A DNA stretch of 64,000 bases from Aphelocoma coerulescens (GCF_041296385.1 NC_091019.1:12788531-12852530), one strand, 5' to 3'. Numbered from the stretch's first letter, positions 1 to 16,019 are shown. A program made the numbers and translations. Notes: generated by a model not told the origin, from the sequence alone.

Positions 1-3000
1 TTCAGTTTTTAGAGAGGACAGCTCCTCTTCAGCCTCTTCATTCTGCAGTGCACAATCCCTGCCCCAGGTTGGTATTAGTCCCATAATAAAGGTTCCTCCT
101 GCCCTCCTGTCCCCCACAAGCAGAAAACATTATGGAGAAACCCTGAGCCTGACTGTATCTTTTTCATTTCTTTTCCAATACTGAAGAGCAAAGATTTAAC
201 TACAGATGAGTAATGCTACTAAATGGAGCAGGTAAGCACATCCATTATATCAAGCTGTATGTAAACTGAGAGAAAATGTATTATGAAGTATAGCCTCACT
301 TTCTAAGAATTTCCACCAAAAGAAATACCATGACAGATCACTGCTATACACTTAGGTGTTTATAGAGCAACCACAAATATGTGATTGAGGTTAAGAGTTT
401 GCATGCCACAGTTTCAGTAGAGAAGTCCATTTTTCAGCTCCTTTTCATTAATTTGCTTTAATTCATTTTCATGGAAATCACTTCAGCAACTTAGTATTTT
501 AATAAAAAGAAGGAACACAGTACTGGGGCAATTTTTGCAGCAGCTGAAATTAACATAAAATAATCTAATTTCTTGAAATACTTTGAGGAATGGCTTTGGA
601 GCATCAGTAAGACCTGCACTTCGAGCCTTGTAGTGTAAAGCCCAGGAGGGGAGGAGGGGATGGGATGTACCTGTAGCAGCTCATCTCTACCACACCAGCT
701 GCCAGGAGACAGAGCAGTGCACTGGGAGCTGTGGCAGCTCCTGTGAAGGACAGCATCCAGGGTTTTGTGCTGGACACAGGGCATGCCTGGCCACTGGACA
801 AGCCCAGCAATTAGAGCTAAGGCCTCTTTGTGTTCTCACCCTCTGCTGTGACCCAGATATAGCCCAGTTCATCAGCTACCATGGGGCTTATGTTCATCAT
901 GCTTATATTGGGAAGATTAAGGACTTCATTCCTTTGGACATGAGAGCAAAATCCAGACCTTCAGGGTTTTTTTTCAGTCACCACCATGCTGAATGGAACT
1001 GCAGGAATGCACTTTTAAAGCAAGACCCTTAAAAGCAACAGCTACATATGGGCCAGACAAATCTCTGTGGATTGGCAAAGTGAAAGTTCCAGTTTTAACT
1101 CTGGATGAGGAATGGACATTTCTGCTCAGACTTCTGATTCAGCTCCACGTGCCAAATTTCTTATGATGTAATCAAGTGCAACTCCACTGCTATCAGCTGT
1201 CAACAGACTTCCTCCCATCATGCCAGCACCAAATTTGGCCCCAGAGCTGGGGAGCCCACGAGCCTGTATCAACAGCAACTACAGCAGCTATTTTAAGCTG
1301 GATGGAATTCTTACTGTTTTAGATGCTCTAGGATTACAAGGTCATAAACCTATGCTATCAAATCCAGGCGTGTGCTCCGAGCCAGCCCTGCCCTGTGATG
1401 TGTGCATCCAACTGCCATTGGAGCTGCACATCTGAGAGTGGAGTGCTGCCCATACGGTTTAAATTGCCTTAATTCCTCCACTACATGCAGCCTGTTGCTC
1501 CACATTGTATTTATTAGACAGTATCATCTGGGTTCTTTATTTGTTTATTTTGTGTGCTGAAGGCTTTTTGCTGCCCTATTTAGTATTCAGGGCTTAGAGT
1601 TATTCTGATTTGAATGAAACACATCTCATTATTTAACTGAGCTCAGCAATGCCACATCACCCAGTGCACTCTCTGTGGTTTAGATGTATTTTAGCATACC
1701 CATCTGAAGAATCATGAAACAAACACAGCAAGATGCAGTGTAAAACAGCCTCTCCTCTGAGTGCTACAGCCACATCTTCCCCATGTAACTGGTTCAGTAC
1801 TCACAAAATTAAAATTACTCAAGTGCTACAACAGGAATGGATGAATTCTGAAAGTGTGTCGTTAACTAGAACCAAACTATAAAGTTGGAGGAGCACAATG
1901 ACATGCTGCTTCTAATCTTGATCTTTCAAACCCAGAAGACTTAAATAGATGCATATACACCTACAGACATATATACATACATAACATTTATGCAGGTCTT
2001 TAATTGTCTTTCTTTCTCTAGCATGTGGGTTTTGCAGTCAAGGTCTTCACCATTTTTAAGGTTTCATGTACTTCGGGGTTGGGGTTTTTTATGTTTTGTT
2101 TTGGGTTTTTTGTGGAAGCTGAGATTTGCTGACATTCACATGGCTCCAAGAGTTTAAGCTTTCTATAAGAAAGTCAAAATCTACTCGATATTTTAAACTG
2201 CTATGGTAGGCAGTAGCTTTACATGTCATGTCTCTATCTTAAGCTATTTTTTCCTGGAAGAAGCACCATTTGGAAGGTCAGCTGCAGACATCACATTGCC
2301 AGAATAGCAGTAGACATTTGTATGTATGCCCACATTCAAACATGCATGCCCATGCTACATACATTTAGATATGCAGCCAGAAAAAACAGCCAGTTTAGAA
2401 CACAGATTTTCAGCAAGAAATGTCTTTACTGCTCTTGTATAAGACATACACTCAATTAGACCTGAGCCAAATTTAGATTAATTGGGTTTTGGTTTCATAT
2501 TCCCTTTATTGGGTGCAAATTTCTGGTAAATGCCCATGACCTCAATGGTTTCCTTTTGTAACCACTCGTGCACAACAGCAGCTTTAGTTCTTCTACTGAC
2601 TTGATAGCCTGTAATGCAGACTTGAGTGTAAATGACTGTATCCACACAGATCTCAGTGGATTTATGCTGATTTATACCAGCTCACTGGCTCAGCATGATT
2701 CCTGTTCCCTCTCACATACTCCAGTTCTATAAACTGATATAATTCCAGTGGGGTAATTCTGGATTTGTACCGGTAAATGTGAAAACTGACCAAAATAACT
2801 TAAGATGGCTAGAGAATGAGAGAAAAAAACAACAAAAATATTTTTAAAAAGTCATAGTTCCGGCTTTTATAGAATGATACTATTTAGTCAAGCAAACTTA
2901 TCTAATTCTTTCTGGGCCACCTATCCAAAATGTTAATTTCTAATACCTGTGCATGTGCATTTTATAAGTCCACAAAGGGTAAAGAAAATACTAATCTAAA

Positions 3001-4377
3001 ATAATACTGCCTAATTTTCTGGAATACATAATTCATTAAACATGGATTCTGGCAGCTCAGCTTTAACTCTGAAACAAAAGAAATCCACACAAAAGGCAAT
3101 AAATCTGCATTACACATGGTACTAAAATGATCCAATGGATTTATAGATGTTTACAAGTTTGCAGAGTGTGACACAGCGTCCACCAGAAATTTGATATTCA
3201 CAGCACAAAACATCATAAACATATGTCTGCAACTACAAAAGGGCCTTTTTATGTGGAGATCATTGTTAAAATTGTCTTCAGAACATAAACCTTAAGTTGT
3301 AAATGCTACTCCCCATTTATTCTCCAAGACATAACAAATGAGGGAAGAAAAGCAGAGATATGTTTGTAATTGAAAATGTGTCTCAGGAAATGATCTGTAC
3401 AGGAACATCATTCTCATTCCATTAACTGCTGACTCCTAGCCAACCATTTGTAAAAGTAAATAAATATGCAAACTGGCTGACAACAATGTGCCTGCCTTTA
3501 ATGTTTCTGCATTAGTACTCAGTCTCCAAAAAAGAATCTATTTTCTTTTCTCATTTCTCCATTAAACCAAACATGGCATGCACACAAAAGGAACAGGAGT
3601 AATACTGTTCACAAAAAAAGATGGGAGAAATGCTATGATTTGATTTTCATGCATGCAACACAAATTAAATGCCTTTTGCCTTGAACTTTCTTTAAAGTCC
3701 AAAGGCACTCCGAAGTACCTCAGTGACTAGTTTGCTGTTCCTTTCTTTCTTGCAATTAGCAGGGAAAAAAAACCCTCCACAGACAGACAGATGTCTGGTC
3801 TGGGTAGGTAAAAAACAACAAATTAGGAAGCAAACTCAGTCCTTTTTTAAAAGAGTACATGTGATTCTCTTTCGCCATGTCACAAGTAGCTTCATTAAGC
3901 CTTCCATGCTTTCACATTTCATTTGGGATGAAGGTTCTTTCTCAGAATTTCCCTGTAGTTTCTAAGAGGTAATAAGCAGTGAAGTGCCAAGCTAACACAG
4001 ATGCCAGTCATTCCACTCATTCCTTCTGCACATCCTCTCAACACATCTTTTAAAATACATAACCAGTATCTGCAGATGTTTTGAAAAACCTGTCACCCCA
4101 CAGGAGTGTTTAAAACCCTACTGGAAAATCCCAAAAGGCAGTTTTGGGAACAAATACAGACAAGCGTTCAATTGATGCTGATTCTTATTCACACTGAAGA
4201 ACAAACCATGCACATGAGAAATGCTGTGACCATTCCAAGTTCTAATCAAAATGTGCTGTGTGGAATCTGATCCCAAAACAAACTCCAAAGACCCTCATAT
4301 ACTTTGGTAAGGCCTTCGTGCAACAGACACATACAGGTTGTTAGCTGGTCTGCACGTGGTATCCCTACGTGCAAAAC

Positions 4378-4443
4378 ACTTTATTGAAACAAATCCTGTG
4401 ACAGCAAAATACTTTATGGAAACAAATCCTCTGACAGCTAGGA
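4378..4443. repeat. Two-copy tandem duplication, 33-bp period
   Basis: actttattgaaacaaatcct and actttatggaaacaaatcct recur 33 bases apart, each followed by a near-identical gtgacagc or ctgacagc. The copies differ at few positions, so the duplication is fairly recent. Confidence 0.85.
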
Positions 4444-7400
4444 TTTCAACTTATTGAGGTATGTACTGAGAGATCTCTGAGCTGATTTCTTGAGGCATCT
4501 CAGAATTACACAGAGAACGTGGGGCCATATAGAGACAGAAGGGAGAGCATCTGTATCCTCCTCAATGACACTGATATTTCTCAAGTTATAACAAATCTGC
4601 AGGTAGCAATATCCAGAAGAGAGGCAGACAGACCTCTTGGTGCAAGTGGAGGCAATTGTTCCTCTTACAAGCTCACCAGCTTGCTGCAATAAATTTTTCC
4701 AAACATTGTGGAGTGGAGAAGCAGATTTTATAGGGCTGACTTGCCTCATTTTGTGAATCACCAACCAGCTAAGAGCAGCTATTCCAACATCAACAAGAGG
4801 CGCTCATGCAGAGAAGACAAAACCAAGGATCTGTTCCAAGAAGTCTTTCCCAGCTCAACAAGTTCTAGCTATTCCTAAGAGAAAACCCAAAAATACTTCT
4901 TAGGAATGTGAGGGCACACTAGTGGCAAGCTGAGGATTTCCGGAATTTCTTGTTCTTTTCTTCTTGTGTATATAAGCCTTGTTTTCGAAGGAGAAAAAGT
5001 TAAGAGAGACCCACTGCATCTCACTAATCTACATGACCCCTTTTTCTTGAAAGAAATGGAAAAATGCCTACTTTTACTGGAAAGTTAAAGTTCCTTCTCA
5101 GAGACTGCAAACTGGTTTATGTCTCACACATGGCCCTCATTTTCAAACTGCAGTTCCTAGAACTACCTGTGTTTTGAGATAAGCATATCATCATCTTCAA
5201 GAAAATAACTCTGTGACAGAGGATCAAAAGATTTGTAGTAAGAGGCCAAGCATTTCTGTATCCCAGAAGGAAAAAAAACCCAAAAAAGCTTCTCATGCTT
5301 CCAAGATTTTTCTTTAGTATCAAAGTCAACCAGGCTGAAGTCTGGGGTTGACACCAAGGCTGGACAAGTAACAAACATGAGAAAGAGGGGATAAGAGTCA
5401 CCCAAAGAAATTAAAACAATAATGAATACAAATACGTAGATAAATCACTTATTTGCATAACTGGTAGTTTGCAGTCCATTCCTTGCTACCTTGTGCATCA
5501 ATCCTGAGCATCTAACCACGGTTCTCAGATTCAGGAGCAGAATTAACTTGCAACATCTAATTCTGTTTTTTCCCCTCAATTTTAAAGATTTTCAATTTCC
5601 TGCTATGTTTAATATTTGTGCCTAACACACAGATGGTTTCTTAAAGTCTCTGCAATATGTCCCAGGGAACTGGAGTTTGTAGTCAAGGACAGAATCAGGA
5701 TTTAATTTGGGAATTGGGATCTAAAGACAGGCCTTCAACATGGCAAAAATAGGCTGTGGCTTTGGCTGGATCAACAGAAACCCAGCTACATTCTGAAAGA
5801 AAAAGGGGTGGATTTGGTAAAAGGCAGCAAAATGAAAATGGAAGAAATGTACCTTCCAGCATCCTGAAGACTAAACAGCCCTTCAGGGGTCTCTTGGCCA
5901 ACGTGGAGGTTAACATGCATTTGACAGCAGACAAGCTTCAGGCTTTTACTGCTACAGCAAGGACCAGAGAAAAGGCAAACTCCCTTCCCCATCCTTATCT
6001 CCTATGAGTGTGCATTATCAAGATGCACATCTGATGTGTGGAAGCCCCTCTGCTTGCCAGCCATACAGCATTAAGGGCCAGTTCAGGGATAAAAAGGAAC
6101 ATATCAGGGCTGTCTGTGGAAATCCCTGGCTAGAGGAAGGACTTTGGTCAGCTGGCATAAATCACAGCATGGTGTGATCAATATTGTGGCTGTGCTAGCC
6201 TCCTAAAACATATTTACACAAAAGTGTAAGATGGTGATGCAACACAGGACTTTGATAGCACAAACTAGAAACTGTGTTTGGCTTAGGAAAGCAGAATTTG
6301 TTCTCAATTTGCACAGGAAATAAATCAACACTCTCCAGCCTAGGTTCTCAAATCCCTCAATCAGAATTAATTAATTTAACAGAAAAAAACAGCAGTATCC
6401 TCATTCTGCAGCATAGAAAAAGGCCCAATTCTAGTTTAAGGAATACATCTACATGTTTCCTTTCTGGAGACAAACTGCACTTGTAAAATGGAAGTCTGGC
6501 ACTTCAAATACAGCCTTAAAAGCCTGTCTCTAATGTTACACTTAGCCTGACAGAGTGGACAGGCATACCTGTACCTCTGGCTTTCCAAACCCATGTCGTG
6601 GCAAAGAAAACACCCTTCTTTCCATATAAACCAGTAGCAATGACTTTCATCCAGCCCTGTGCCTTGCCCTTCACAGGCCCCGCCTGGTACCCTCCATGTG
6701 CATTCCTAATTTTGCTAATTTCCTTATAAAACTCAAGCAGCTGCTCCAACTTCCAAATGCCCTAAACCAAACCACCTCACTGAACTGTTCATCTGATCAT
6801 GGTGTTTCTGTCAGGACCAGCATTGTAAGGGTAAAGCCCCAGCTCTGAACTGCACGTGCACTGCCACTGTCTCTTCCAAGAGATCTCAAACAAGCTGGAA
6901 TTTTGGAGCAGCACTTGCTACACCTGTTAAGAGCTGTCAGACAAGGGAAACACCCCTGTGTGAACTCCTACCTGTTAAATGCATTTCCTGGGTTGCTGTC
7001 ACTGCCAATATACCAATTTCATCATGAGGAACAATCACACCAACAGTACCTGTGGCTGTATTTCCTACTTTGCAGGTGGACATACCTAAACCTGCAACTC
7101 AATCATCTAAGTAAATAACCTCAAATGGGTTTTACTTCATGGCACTAACACATCTGGAGTTTCCCATAAATAGTCTGCAGCCTTCAGCTTTGATGTCATA
7201 AATGAGTTTGTGTTACTGTTCCTCTTAGAAAGTGCAGAGTATCATGAAGGTTTTATTTCAATAAGCATGAATATTAAAATTTATCTACTGCATAACACGT
7301 AGTCCATTTGAAAATTGCTATCCCAAGCATGTTTTTGACTACAAATGATAACTTGCACTGAGTGGAAATTCAGCTGATAAAAAGCATTATTCTCACACTG

Positions 7401-10400
7401 GAGCCAGTGTTACACAAAGACTGAATTTGTACCAAGCTAAAGCTAATAGAAACACATAATCTTACGAAACATCACTAGGATGAAACAGCTAATTCTGTTT
7501 CATATTACAGAAATATTTTCATGGAATAACATTAAATATTAAAAGACTGCTGTATTTTCTTCTTCTTTTACCCAGGAAAAACAAAGTCTGACAGGAGAAA
7601 GAAGAAAATAAACTCCCATTCTTATCTTCAAAATATTACAAACCAAAAATAACTACCACTGTAAAAATACAGGATCAGAAAGCAATAACCAGAAAAGAAA
7701 AACAACCAGATGAGTCGGTCTAGTCTCCTACCTTTAGGGCAAAATGCTCCACAGCCCATCATAGGGTCGCTGGGCCACCCTCATAGTGCATCCCAGGGGG
7801 AACTGCAGTCCTTGAGGTGTTGGAAGCTCCTGGCAGGCCCCTCTGCTGCTGCTCTTCAGAGGAGCTGTTTTAGCTTTAGAGCCTGTTTTCCAACAGAATG
7901 GTCCAAGCACATCACAACTCTCGGCTCAGAGCATCGCTTCAGAACAAGCGACTGACTGCCTATATAATTTAATATGATGCCACATGAGACTCATAGACCA
8001 TCTGCAAAAGAAACTAAATCTGCTTTTTGCAGCTTGGTGAGTTGCATTCTGAAGGCTGGGATGCAGTTTGGATTGTGTGCTTTTGTTATCAGTCATACAA
8101 CTAAACAAAGTGCTCAAAGGGCAAGTGTAAAACACACGTTTTTAGCAATTCCCTGTCTGTTTCTATTCTAGGTAACTTGTACCTTTTCCTTGTAACTGAA
8201 TGAAGTCACAATTCCCCTCAAAGCATGGGAAAAGTCTATGCATAGACACTGCAACATTGGAAGGGACGTGTCTTTTTCTTTCTCCTTTTTATTTGTTAAT
8301 TTTTATTTTTCAGTTGTTGTGAAACAAAGTCTGATCAACAGGAATTACTTGAATCCTTTGAATCCTGTTGCCTGAATTGAGATGCACGTGTGATAGTACC
8401 AAATATTACCAAATTCAGATCCTGATCACAGTATTCTTTTCTCTACAAATACTTCCCTACTGAAATAATTAGCAACACTCACATGGAACAAGGATTAAGC
8501 CCTGAAACAGGCAAAAGCATATAAAAAGCTAAAAAGCAGAGGAAAGGAGAGGTATGAGCCATCAAAAGAATAATAAACTACTGGTAAGAAATAAACTAGT
8601 TTTATGGTCTATGGGTCCTTCTAAAGGGGGACAGTAATGAAAATATAATCTAAAGCAATTACTTACTTGGGCTAAAAATCAAATTCTTATTAAGTTTTCT
8701 ACAGACTAAAACTTTTCAGAAGCTGTAAAATGTCTAAGTGTTTGTTTCAACTTGGAGCAGGAGGAGGAAAGTGACATATCCCTGGCTCATTTCTAAGTCA
8801 TGGAAAGTAGTTACCTTTCTAATTTCCAATGGAACTTCATTTAAAATACCAGTGCCAAAAGACAAGTATGGAGAATGGAGTGGTATTTATTGTCTAGGGT
8901 TATTCAGCTGTGCTACTCAACATTCCTCCCCAGGTTTCACATCAGATGTGATTCCTTGCAGAAGAAGACTCAGAGCTCTCATCAGTTTTCTCACACCACA
9001 TTCTTTGCCAGTTCTAAGGAGTCTCTGATACACACTGGTCTGCAGCTTTTGGGTCATTCCAAAAAGCAGCTTTCCAGCCAACATTTCTACTTCATGCTGC
9101 ACTCACAAGTGGTAATGGGGCTCCCCGTTCTGACTCCTGGAGTCCCATTGCCTTCTGGCACTGAAAACCTGCATTGCTGGACTGCTGAATAACAGCATTC
9201 AATTACAGGACAATACTGAGCTGGCAGTTCTTTTACCAAGCTTTCCTTTTCTTAATTTCTGAATAGAATCATAAGTGTCCCAGATACTTTATTATGGCAA
9301 TCCTGTTTGGGACACAAGTACAGCTAAAGGAAAACAATGCTTCACTTGAAATATCAGGAAGGAGGCTGAAAATTATTATATATCAAGAAAATTCATCAAG
9401 TCTGAAGCCACAGCTACCTGCATTATCAACTTATTTTATAAGTGATTATTTATATCTGTTTATAAAGTGATTTTTTTCCGTGCACAAAAGTAGTTATTTT
9501 ACAAAAATAGTAAATGAAATTTGTTTCTTTTATGCTGAGTTTTTATACTTACAGAGGTAGACAAAAGATCATGCCCAGGTAATAGGTGAGGTTATAGCAG
9601 ATTAGCTAAAGCAGAGCTCTTTTCTCAGAGGGTATAAAATGGCAAGAAGTTGACAACAGCAGGTCTGAAGTGCATAGCTTGGGGACCCAGTAGAGGAATT
9701 TCTACTCATTCTCTCTGTAATCCATTTTCACTTGCCACTAACATAAACTCAAGCTGGGCTTGATTTCTAATTCCTGTAATATAACAACAACATCATCTTT
9801 CAAAAAGCCTGTGCACTTCCCCCTTCCCTTAGCAGAGATCACTGCAGGGAAAAATCTCAGCACATTGGTAAGATGCTTTGGGCCTAGAGTTTCCCAAACT
9901 GTTCCTAAGGGCTCATTTTCAACCCTGCAATTTTCAGCTTTGTGAAAACAGAAGTATAGCCAGGGAGGACTAAAGTCTTATTCAAGCCATTTTGGCCATC
10001 AATACAGGAAACAATTCAAAGGCAACATGACACTGATAGCTTAATTTGTGAAAATGGATAAATACTGGATCTGCCACATAGCACATTAACCCATGTAACA
10101 AATAAATACAGAAATAGCACTGCAATACTTGGTTAAAAGGTTTTGGTTCACAGAGGAGGAAATTAAATTAAAGCATGTAATGTCAATTACTGTCATTTGT
10201 AATTTTATTTTGCTTCCCTAGAAACAATACAGATGCAGGATTCTAAAGTTACCTGCATGTTTGATGCAAATGGGATAAAATTATCTAGGTTCTGAGAAAA
10301 TCCAGATAGTAGTAGGGAAAAAACCCACAGTTTTACCTAACCTCACTCATGGATCTTCTTCAAAGTGCTGGTCACATGAGGACTGACAAGCCTTCAATTT

Positions 10401-13400
10401 AAACATATAAGCCAACAACCTGGACCTGAAACAAGACTTTCATGTATAAAAAATTATGTTAAGTCATCAGAAAGGCTGGGAGGAGAGCAACAGCTTAATT
10501 CTCAGCTACTGCAAATGGACACAGCCTTACTAAAGCCAACAGAAGAGCATTGACTGATATCAGAAGAGAATTTGGCTTATTGTTTATACTGATTGATTCC
10601 AATTGGAAAATTACAGGGTCAGGTCCTTAATGTTTCTGTCTCCTTCACTCTGCTCTGTGTAAAAGCGACAGAGGCTAAAAGCCATGTGGAAGACTCCAAG
10701 CATCTCACCAGCACAGTAACAAACATTGCCAAATCTCATCAGTCCTTTTCCCCTTGGCCACGTGAAATGCACTGCAGCATCAGTACCCAGTTCTGCTTTC
10801 ACACAAACAGCTGTGCAGCAGTAGAGCTCAGTGCTGCACAGAAGCATCCTATCCATAGCATATTCTGCTGAAGTCAGGAAATAACACCAAAAATGAATTA
10901 ATTGTACTTACTGTTGGTGAAATAAATGCCAGACGTATTTCTACCTTGCAAACTATAATCTGAGCTACATCAGAATAAGCAGAAAATCTGCTGTAAAGAC
11001 CTCCAAGCCATCTTCCTTTAAGTAGGAAAAGAAGGCAGGAAGCATCCTGCCTTTGAAAACCCATACTTTCCTCGATGGTGTAATGCTACAGCAAAATGAT
11101 GATTAGAATTATAGGAAAGAGCTAACAAAAGAAAGACTAAATCAATCAGATGCTTTCTTTTGCCTCTAAATGATACACATAAATTGTGTCTATCAGGTTC
11201 CCCCAGGCTATTTCAGGAGCAAGCAGAACACAAAATGATGTAGATTCATTACAAAAAGTCTAAATCTAATCTACCTGAATTTAAAATGCCAGGAATCATG
11301 TAAATGGAAGAAGAGATGACAGACCTTGCATGTTATACATAAGCAGAAACAAGAGTCATATAAACTGGGAGTCACATAAAGTGCTCATTTACCAAGAAAT
11401 TACAGGTTAGATCCCTGGCAGTGCCAACATCTACTGGTGTGTACCTGCCATGAGAAAAGAGGTATCTCCAAACTGCCCTCAGGCCTTCCCTGCCCTCCAG
11501 AGGATGACATGAGCCTGGCACATGGGACTTCAGGGGTGGCACTGAGGCTACGGGCGACACTTAACCTCCCCTCCCCACTCACTAGGGCTACAATCCAAAA
11601 GTGAAGAATTACAACACAGGCTACGTGATGCAAAGGGAGAAGGTAGATACCAGAGTTATGTTTTTAGATATGCAAATTATCAAATGGTGTCCTTCCCAAA
11701 TAACACAGGTGAATGTTACCAGAAGTCATTTAAAAAGGGGAATTCCAACTAGATCTAGGTGGCAAATGCAAGAAAATTAGACTATTGAAAAAATAAAATA
11801 CCACTGACATGACCCAGTTCACCTATAACTGACAAATGGCTAAAAATATGTTGGCAAGAACCTGAGGAATTCCAGCTCTCCCAGAACGTTACTATTATTT
11901 GCAATGCACCTTGCAAAATCCAAGTGTTCCTAAACACAGGCAGGCCCACTGCCTTTTTCCCTAAACACACAGGAGAAAGAGAATGATGTTATACCTATAA
12001 ATACACACACTTTTTTTATGCCTCATATCATAAACAAAATCTTTACTACAACCATACATGCACACAAAATCGGATCATTTGGAACACTCAATAATACAGC
12101 CTCTCTCTCCTAACAAGCCAGCCTCATACCCTGCCATTAAATCAAGACACATTCAGGTCTAAAACCTTCACCTGGAGCCAGACTTCTTGACTTGCTATGT
12201 GCTGACATTTTAAACTGAATGCAGGAATAACTCTCCTCTCATTTTCTAAGCTATGCTAGATCAAAATCTAAACATCAGCAATGCTACTGAAAATACAGAA
12301 ACAACTTCAAAGTCAACAGAATCTCAGCAGCATAAAACCAGTATGCAGATCAGACTTAGATCATAAATCCTGCAGATTTCTCTCGTGGCATAAAAATATT
12401 ACTCAGCAAAAGGCAACACAATTGATTACCAGTGTTTACTCAGTGTTATGTCATTATTTCTCAAGTGGAAAAATGACAGTGTACTGACTTTCAGGGATGC
12501 ACTAAACTGGCTCAAAGTTTGTGCAGGAGCAAGAGGAAAAACCCCTTGATTTATAGACCTGCACATTAACAAGTGCCTCTTTCTTGTTACCCTCTCTCTG
12601 CCTTCCATTTAGCGTTCCTGTTACTGGAGTTGGATTTCCTCTAGGCCTGGGCCCTATTCAGTGACTGCATTACTACCCCAATTCCACTTGAGATTCCATT
12701 TCCAGAATCCTGCCAAGCTGGCAATATGGTTCCTGAGAGACTACTTTCCCTGACATGCAGTAAGCTATTTATTGACACACCACTGTTCCCATTCAGTTCT
12801 GCACCTAAGCACTGAACTGGATAGCAGTTCCATATGTTGGATCTGTTACACTTCTCTGGAAAATTATATTACTTTGGGTAAATAAAAAGCTAAGAGCAGC
12901 AGGAAAAATATCATAAAAATGCAGCCGAATTTGTTTCATCCTGCCTCCATCAGCAAATTTGGTCTATGACCTCTGTATATGAGTCATGCAAGTGCTTTAA
13001 AACTTGCAGTGATTTATATTTTCAGGATAGGAAGTTCAAGGCTTATATTTCTGCTCCCCAACCATACATTATTTTCTTTATACACAATTTCTTGATAATT
13101 ATCTATGAACTAAAATATATAGGCATCTTATTTTCCTACTTTGTGGTGCACATTAACCAAAACCATTCATCTCAACAACCAGTCTCTGGGTTCTTGGCAG
13201 AGGAGAGCTGAATGTATAGGTTATTCCTGGAACCACACTAGGCTGATGCTCTCATCATAGTTTTAGTCATGGAAACAGGCTTCTACCAAGGCAGGCATTG
13301 TTTGTTAAAAAGGAAATTCCCAGAATATCTGTCAGAAAAAAAGAGTAGTAGGGTACACCACTTAAAAATGTAATATTTGCATGGGGCTGTTCATCAGAAG

Positions 13401-15337
13401 GCTTTAGTCTGTTCTACAAATCAAGTGATGCTTTTTGGAGCTTTGGGCTTGTGTCTGCTGAGAAACCACTCTCTGTATTCACAGTCCCTCTGCAGCACAG
13501 CTTCACTCCTTGAGACTTGCCTTTATAAAAGAGCAACAAGTTACCTTCAAGCTTTGAAGAGAGCTAGCAAAAGAGCTGACCAGTTTCTCTAAGCATCATT
13601 AGCAGGGCTTTTAGATCCACAAACCTGTTTTTTCTGTGGTCTGTTTGGCGTTTACCACAACACTTGCAAGGTTACGAGGAACGTCTCACTGCCTTGAAAG
13701 GGACAACTTGTTTCCCTTGTGATTCAGGCCCGTAAGAACCACAGTGCAGCTCTGGCCACATCTGTGTTGACTTTACCATGTAGGGGCCAACTCTGAACTG
13801 CTGCACTGGTGAGCTGCCACTGATTAAGCACTCTTTGCCTCATTCCTGTAAAATTTAACAGAGTCCCTTCATTGAATAAAGGTGTAAAAAATCTGTCTTC
13901 ACAGATAAATTTTTTGGGTCTCTGGGTCTTCAGCACTTGCCTCTGTAGGATATTTCATGGCAGCAAAAGACTCATCAGTCTGGAGAGTTTGTGTGGCACT
14001 GGTGTTTATCCTGTTCGCTCTCTTGGCCCGGTCCTGCCCAGGCAATGAAAACTTTTTCATCTAATTTCTCTAGAGTATTAAGAGAGATCAATAATTCTGC
14101 TTTATCTAATGGAAAATCTCTGGGGTCTTGTGAATCATGTTCTGGCAGCTTTATTTAGATGAAATCTGTGCTCATCCCTGGGAAGTCTTGCTTTAAAACT
14201 ATTTTCTGTAACATTCAGACTTCAGTTGATCTTTCAAATAATTTCTAGTCTGAATGAGTTAAAACACAGGTGAAGTTTCCCTGCTGAATGATCAGCTCAA
14301 GCACAAAACCTGACCTGACAGATCTGGATCAGTTTTAGAAGTCGGCTGCAAAATGTTACATCAGTGAGCAAGTTAATCCTAATCCAGGACCTGAAAGCTT
14401 CTGTTTTTCTTCAAATGTTTCCATTTTCATTAGTACTACAGGGCATGTCAGGCGAATCCTGCCCTTTGTTACTTGTGCAGCCCGATTGTAATTAAGCTAA
14501 CAAGTCTGCTGCAGTACAGGATGGTGTCCAAACCCTTTTCATAGCTGTGGTTGCTCAGGAAGAAGAAACCAAACCCTTAATTTGTCACTGAGGTAAACTT
14601 TTATCAACTGTGGGCACAAAGGAAGGTCAACACATCTCTGCTGTTTCAGAACTACAATGGCACTTTAAGCCTCCTGATACCACTTTGATGCAGACAATGG
14701 TCATTATCACTATTTCATGAATATGAAAACAGACACAAAAAAAGAAGAGAATTTGCATGCAGCCTCAGAACAGAGCAAGATTAGTGCTCAAGGGCTGCTG
14801 GCTCCCAGGCACAGGCTCAGAGCACTTCAGCAGCAGTTCCCCACAGACATCACTCTCACCCACATCCCTCCCCTCTCACCCACTTTCCTGATTAAAGCTG
14901 GTCACCTCCTCCTCAACACTACTCTCACCTTGCCCATCTCCCATTCCAAGGCCCGTGTTTGTTATCAGCAATCCAATCTCCCACTCTGGTGCTGTTCCTG
15001 CCACTTCCTCCCAATGGCTTTCGGCTTTCCCCTTCTCCACCCTACAGCTGCAGGCATGGAGCCAGAGCTGTTATGTCCAAGTGATCTTGTTTTCCAGATC
15101 CCGTGGATAGGTAAATGATGAAAAACAGTGCCCATGTTGCCAATCTAATTTATCCTATTTTGAATGCAGGTATTAAAAATATGAAAATTATTATTGACTC
15201 TCTCTTGTCCCACTTAGTGGCACCTTAGACTGACTGTTTGAACTTTGCCTTAGAAATCTGTTTTCCAGTGTTAACTGCTGATTTTACATGACATCCTAGA
15301 TTGAGTATTTCTCACCATAATCTCCAGCCTTCTCTGT

Positions 15338-15356
15338 TCTCTCTCTCTCTCTCTCT
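15338..15356. repeat. (TC)n microsatellite
   Basis: An uninterrupted TC dinucleotide run of 19 bases in PARVA intron 1. Confidence 0.95.
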
Positions 15357-16019
15357 ATGTAAAACATTTCTTCCTGTCAATTTCTGAAAAGTCTTTAAAC
15401 AATATTAGGAAGAGAATCTGATAGTCTATGCTTCTAAAAACCGGTGTAGGCAGAACCAAGCTTAAAAGCACTGCATAGGCAAAAGAAACTATTTCCTGGA
15501 TCAATCAAAGCTTAGTGCAAGAAAGGGAAGATGTTGCCTTTAATAGTCAAAGGAATCTACCACCTTGTGAAAGAGCACCAGGCAGCCAAGCCATGCTGAA
15601 GAACAAACAGGAGGTTGTCAGTGCCCGGCCCCTTGCACGGCAAACCTGTTGGTTTATAATTACAGCTCCCTGCTCTGCCAGGGCAGGGGAAAGGCCAGGC
15701 CAGAGCCGTGCCCCACCACAGCAGCACCTGCATGCAAATGCGGCAGTATCAGCTTAGGGGCTCCGAAGGGAACCACTTGCCGTAAGTAAATGCACTTTGA
15801 CAGCAGCTCCTAATAAGAGGAAGGAAATGAGTGAGAGAAAGAAAAGTGATAGGAGACAAAAGGACTTTATAAAACAGGGCTTTATTGCTTTCATTTGTAG
15901 CATTTCCCCTTTGTTCTGTTGAGCCCTCCAATTCCAGATACTACACAAAGGAGATACCTGTCTAAAAAAGTTTATTTCAATCTGAAACTGACTTGTAAGA
16001 TGCTTCACTAATTCAACAG

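Noticed and set aside
14717..15118. 133-codon plus-strand open frame in PARVA intron 1
   Set aside because: Low-complexity, hydrophobic and proline-rich peptide without domain, and no splice or promoter context.
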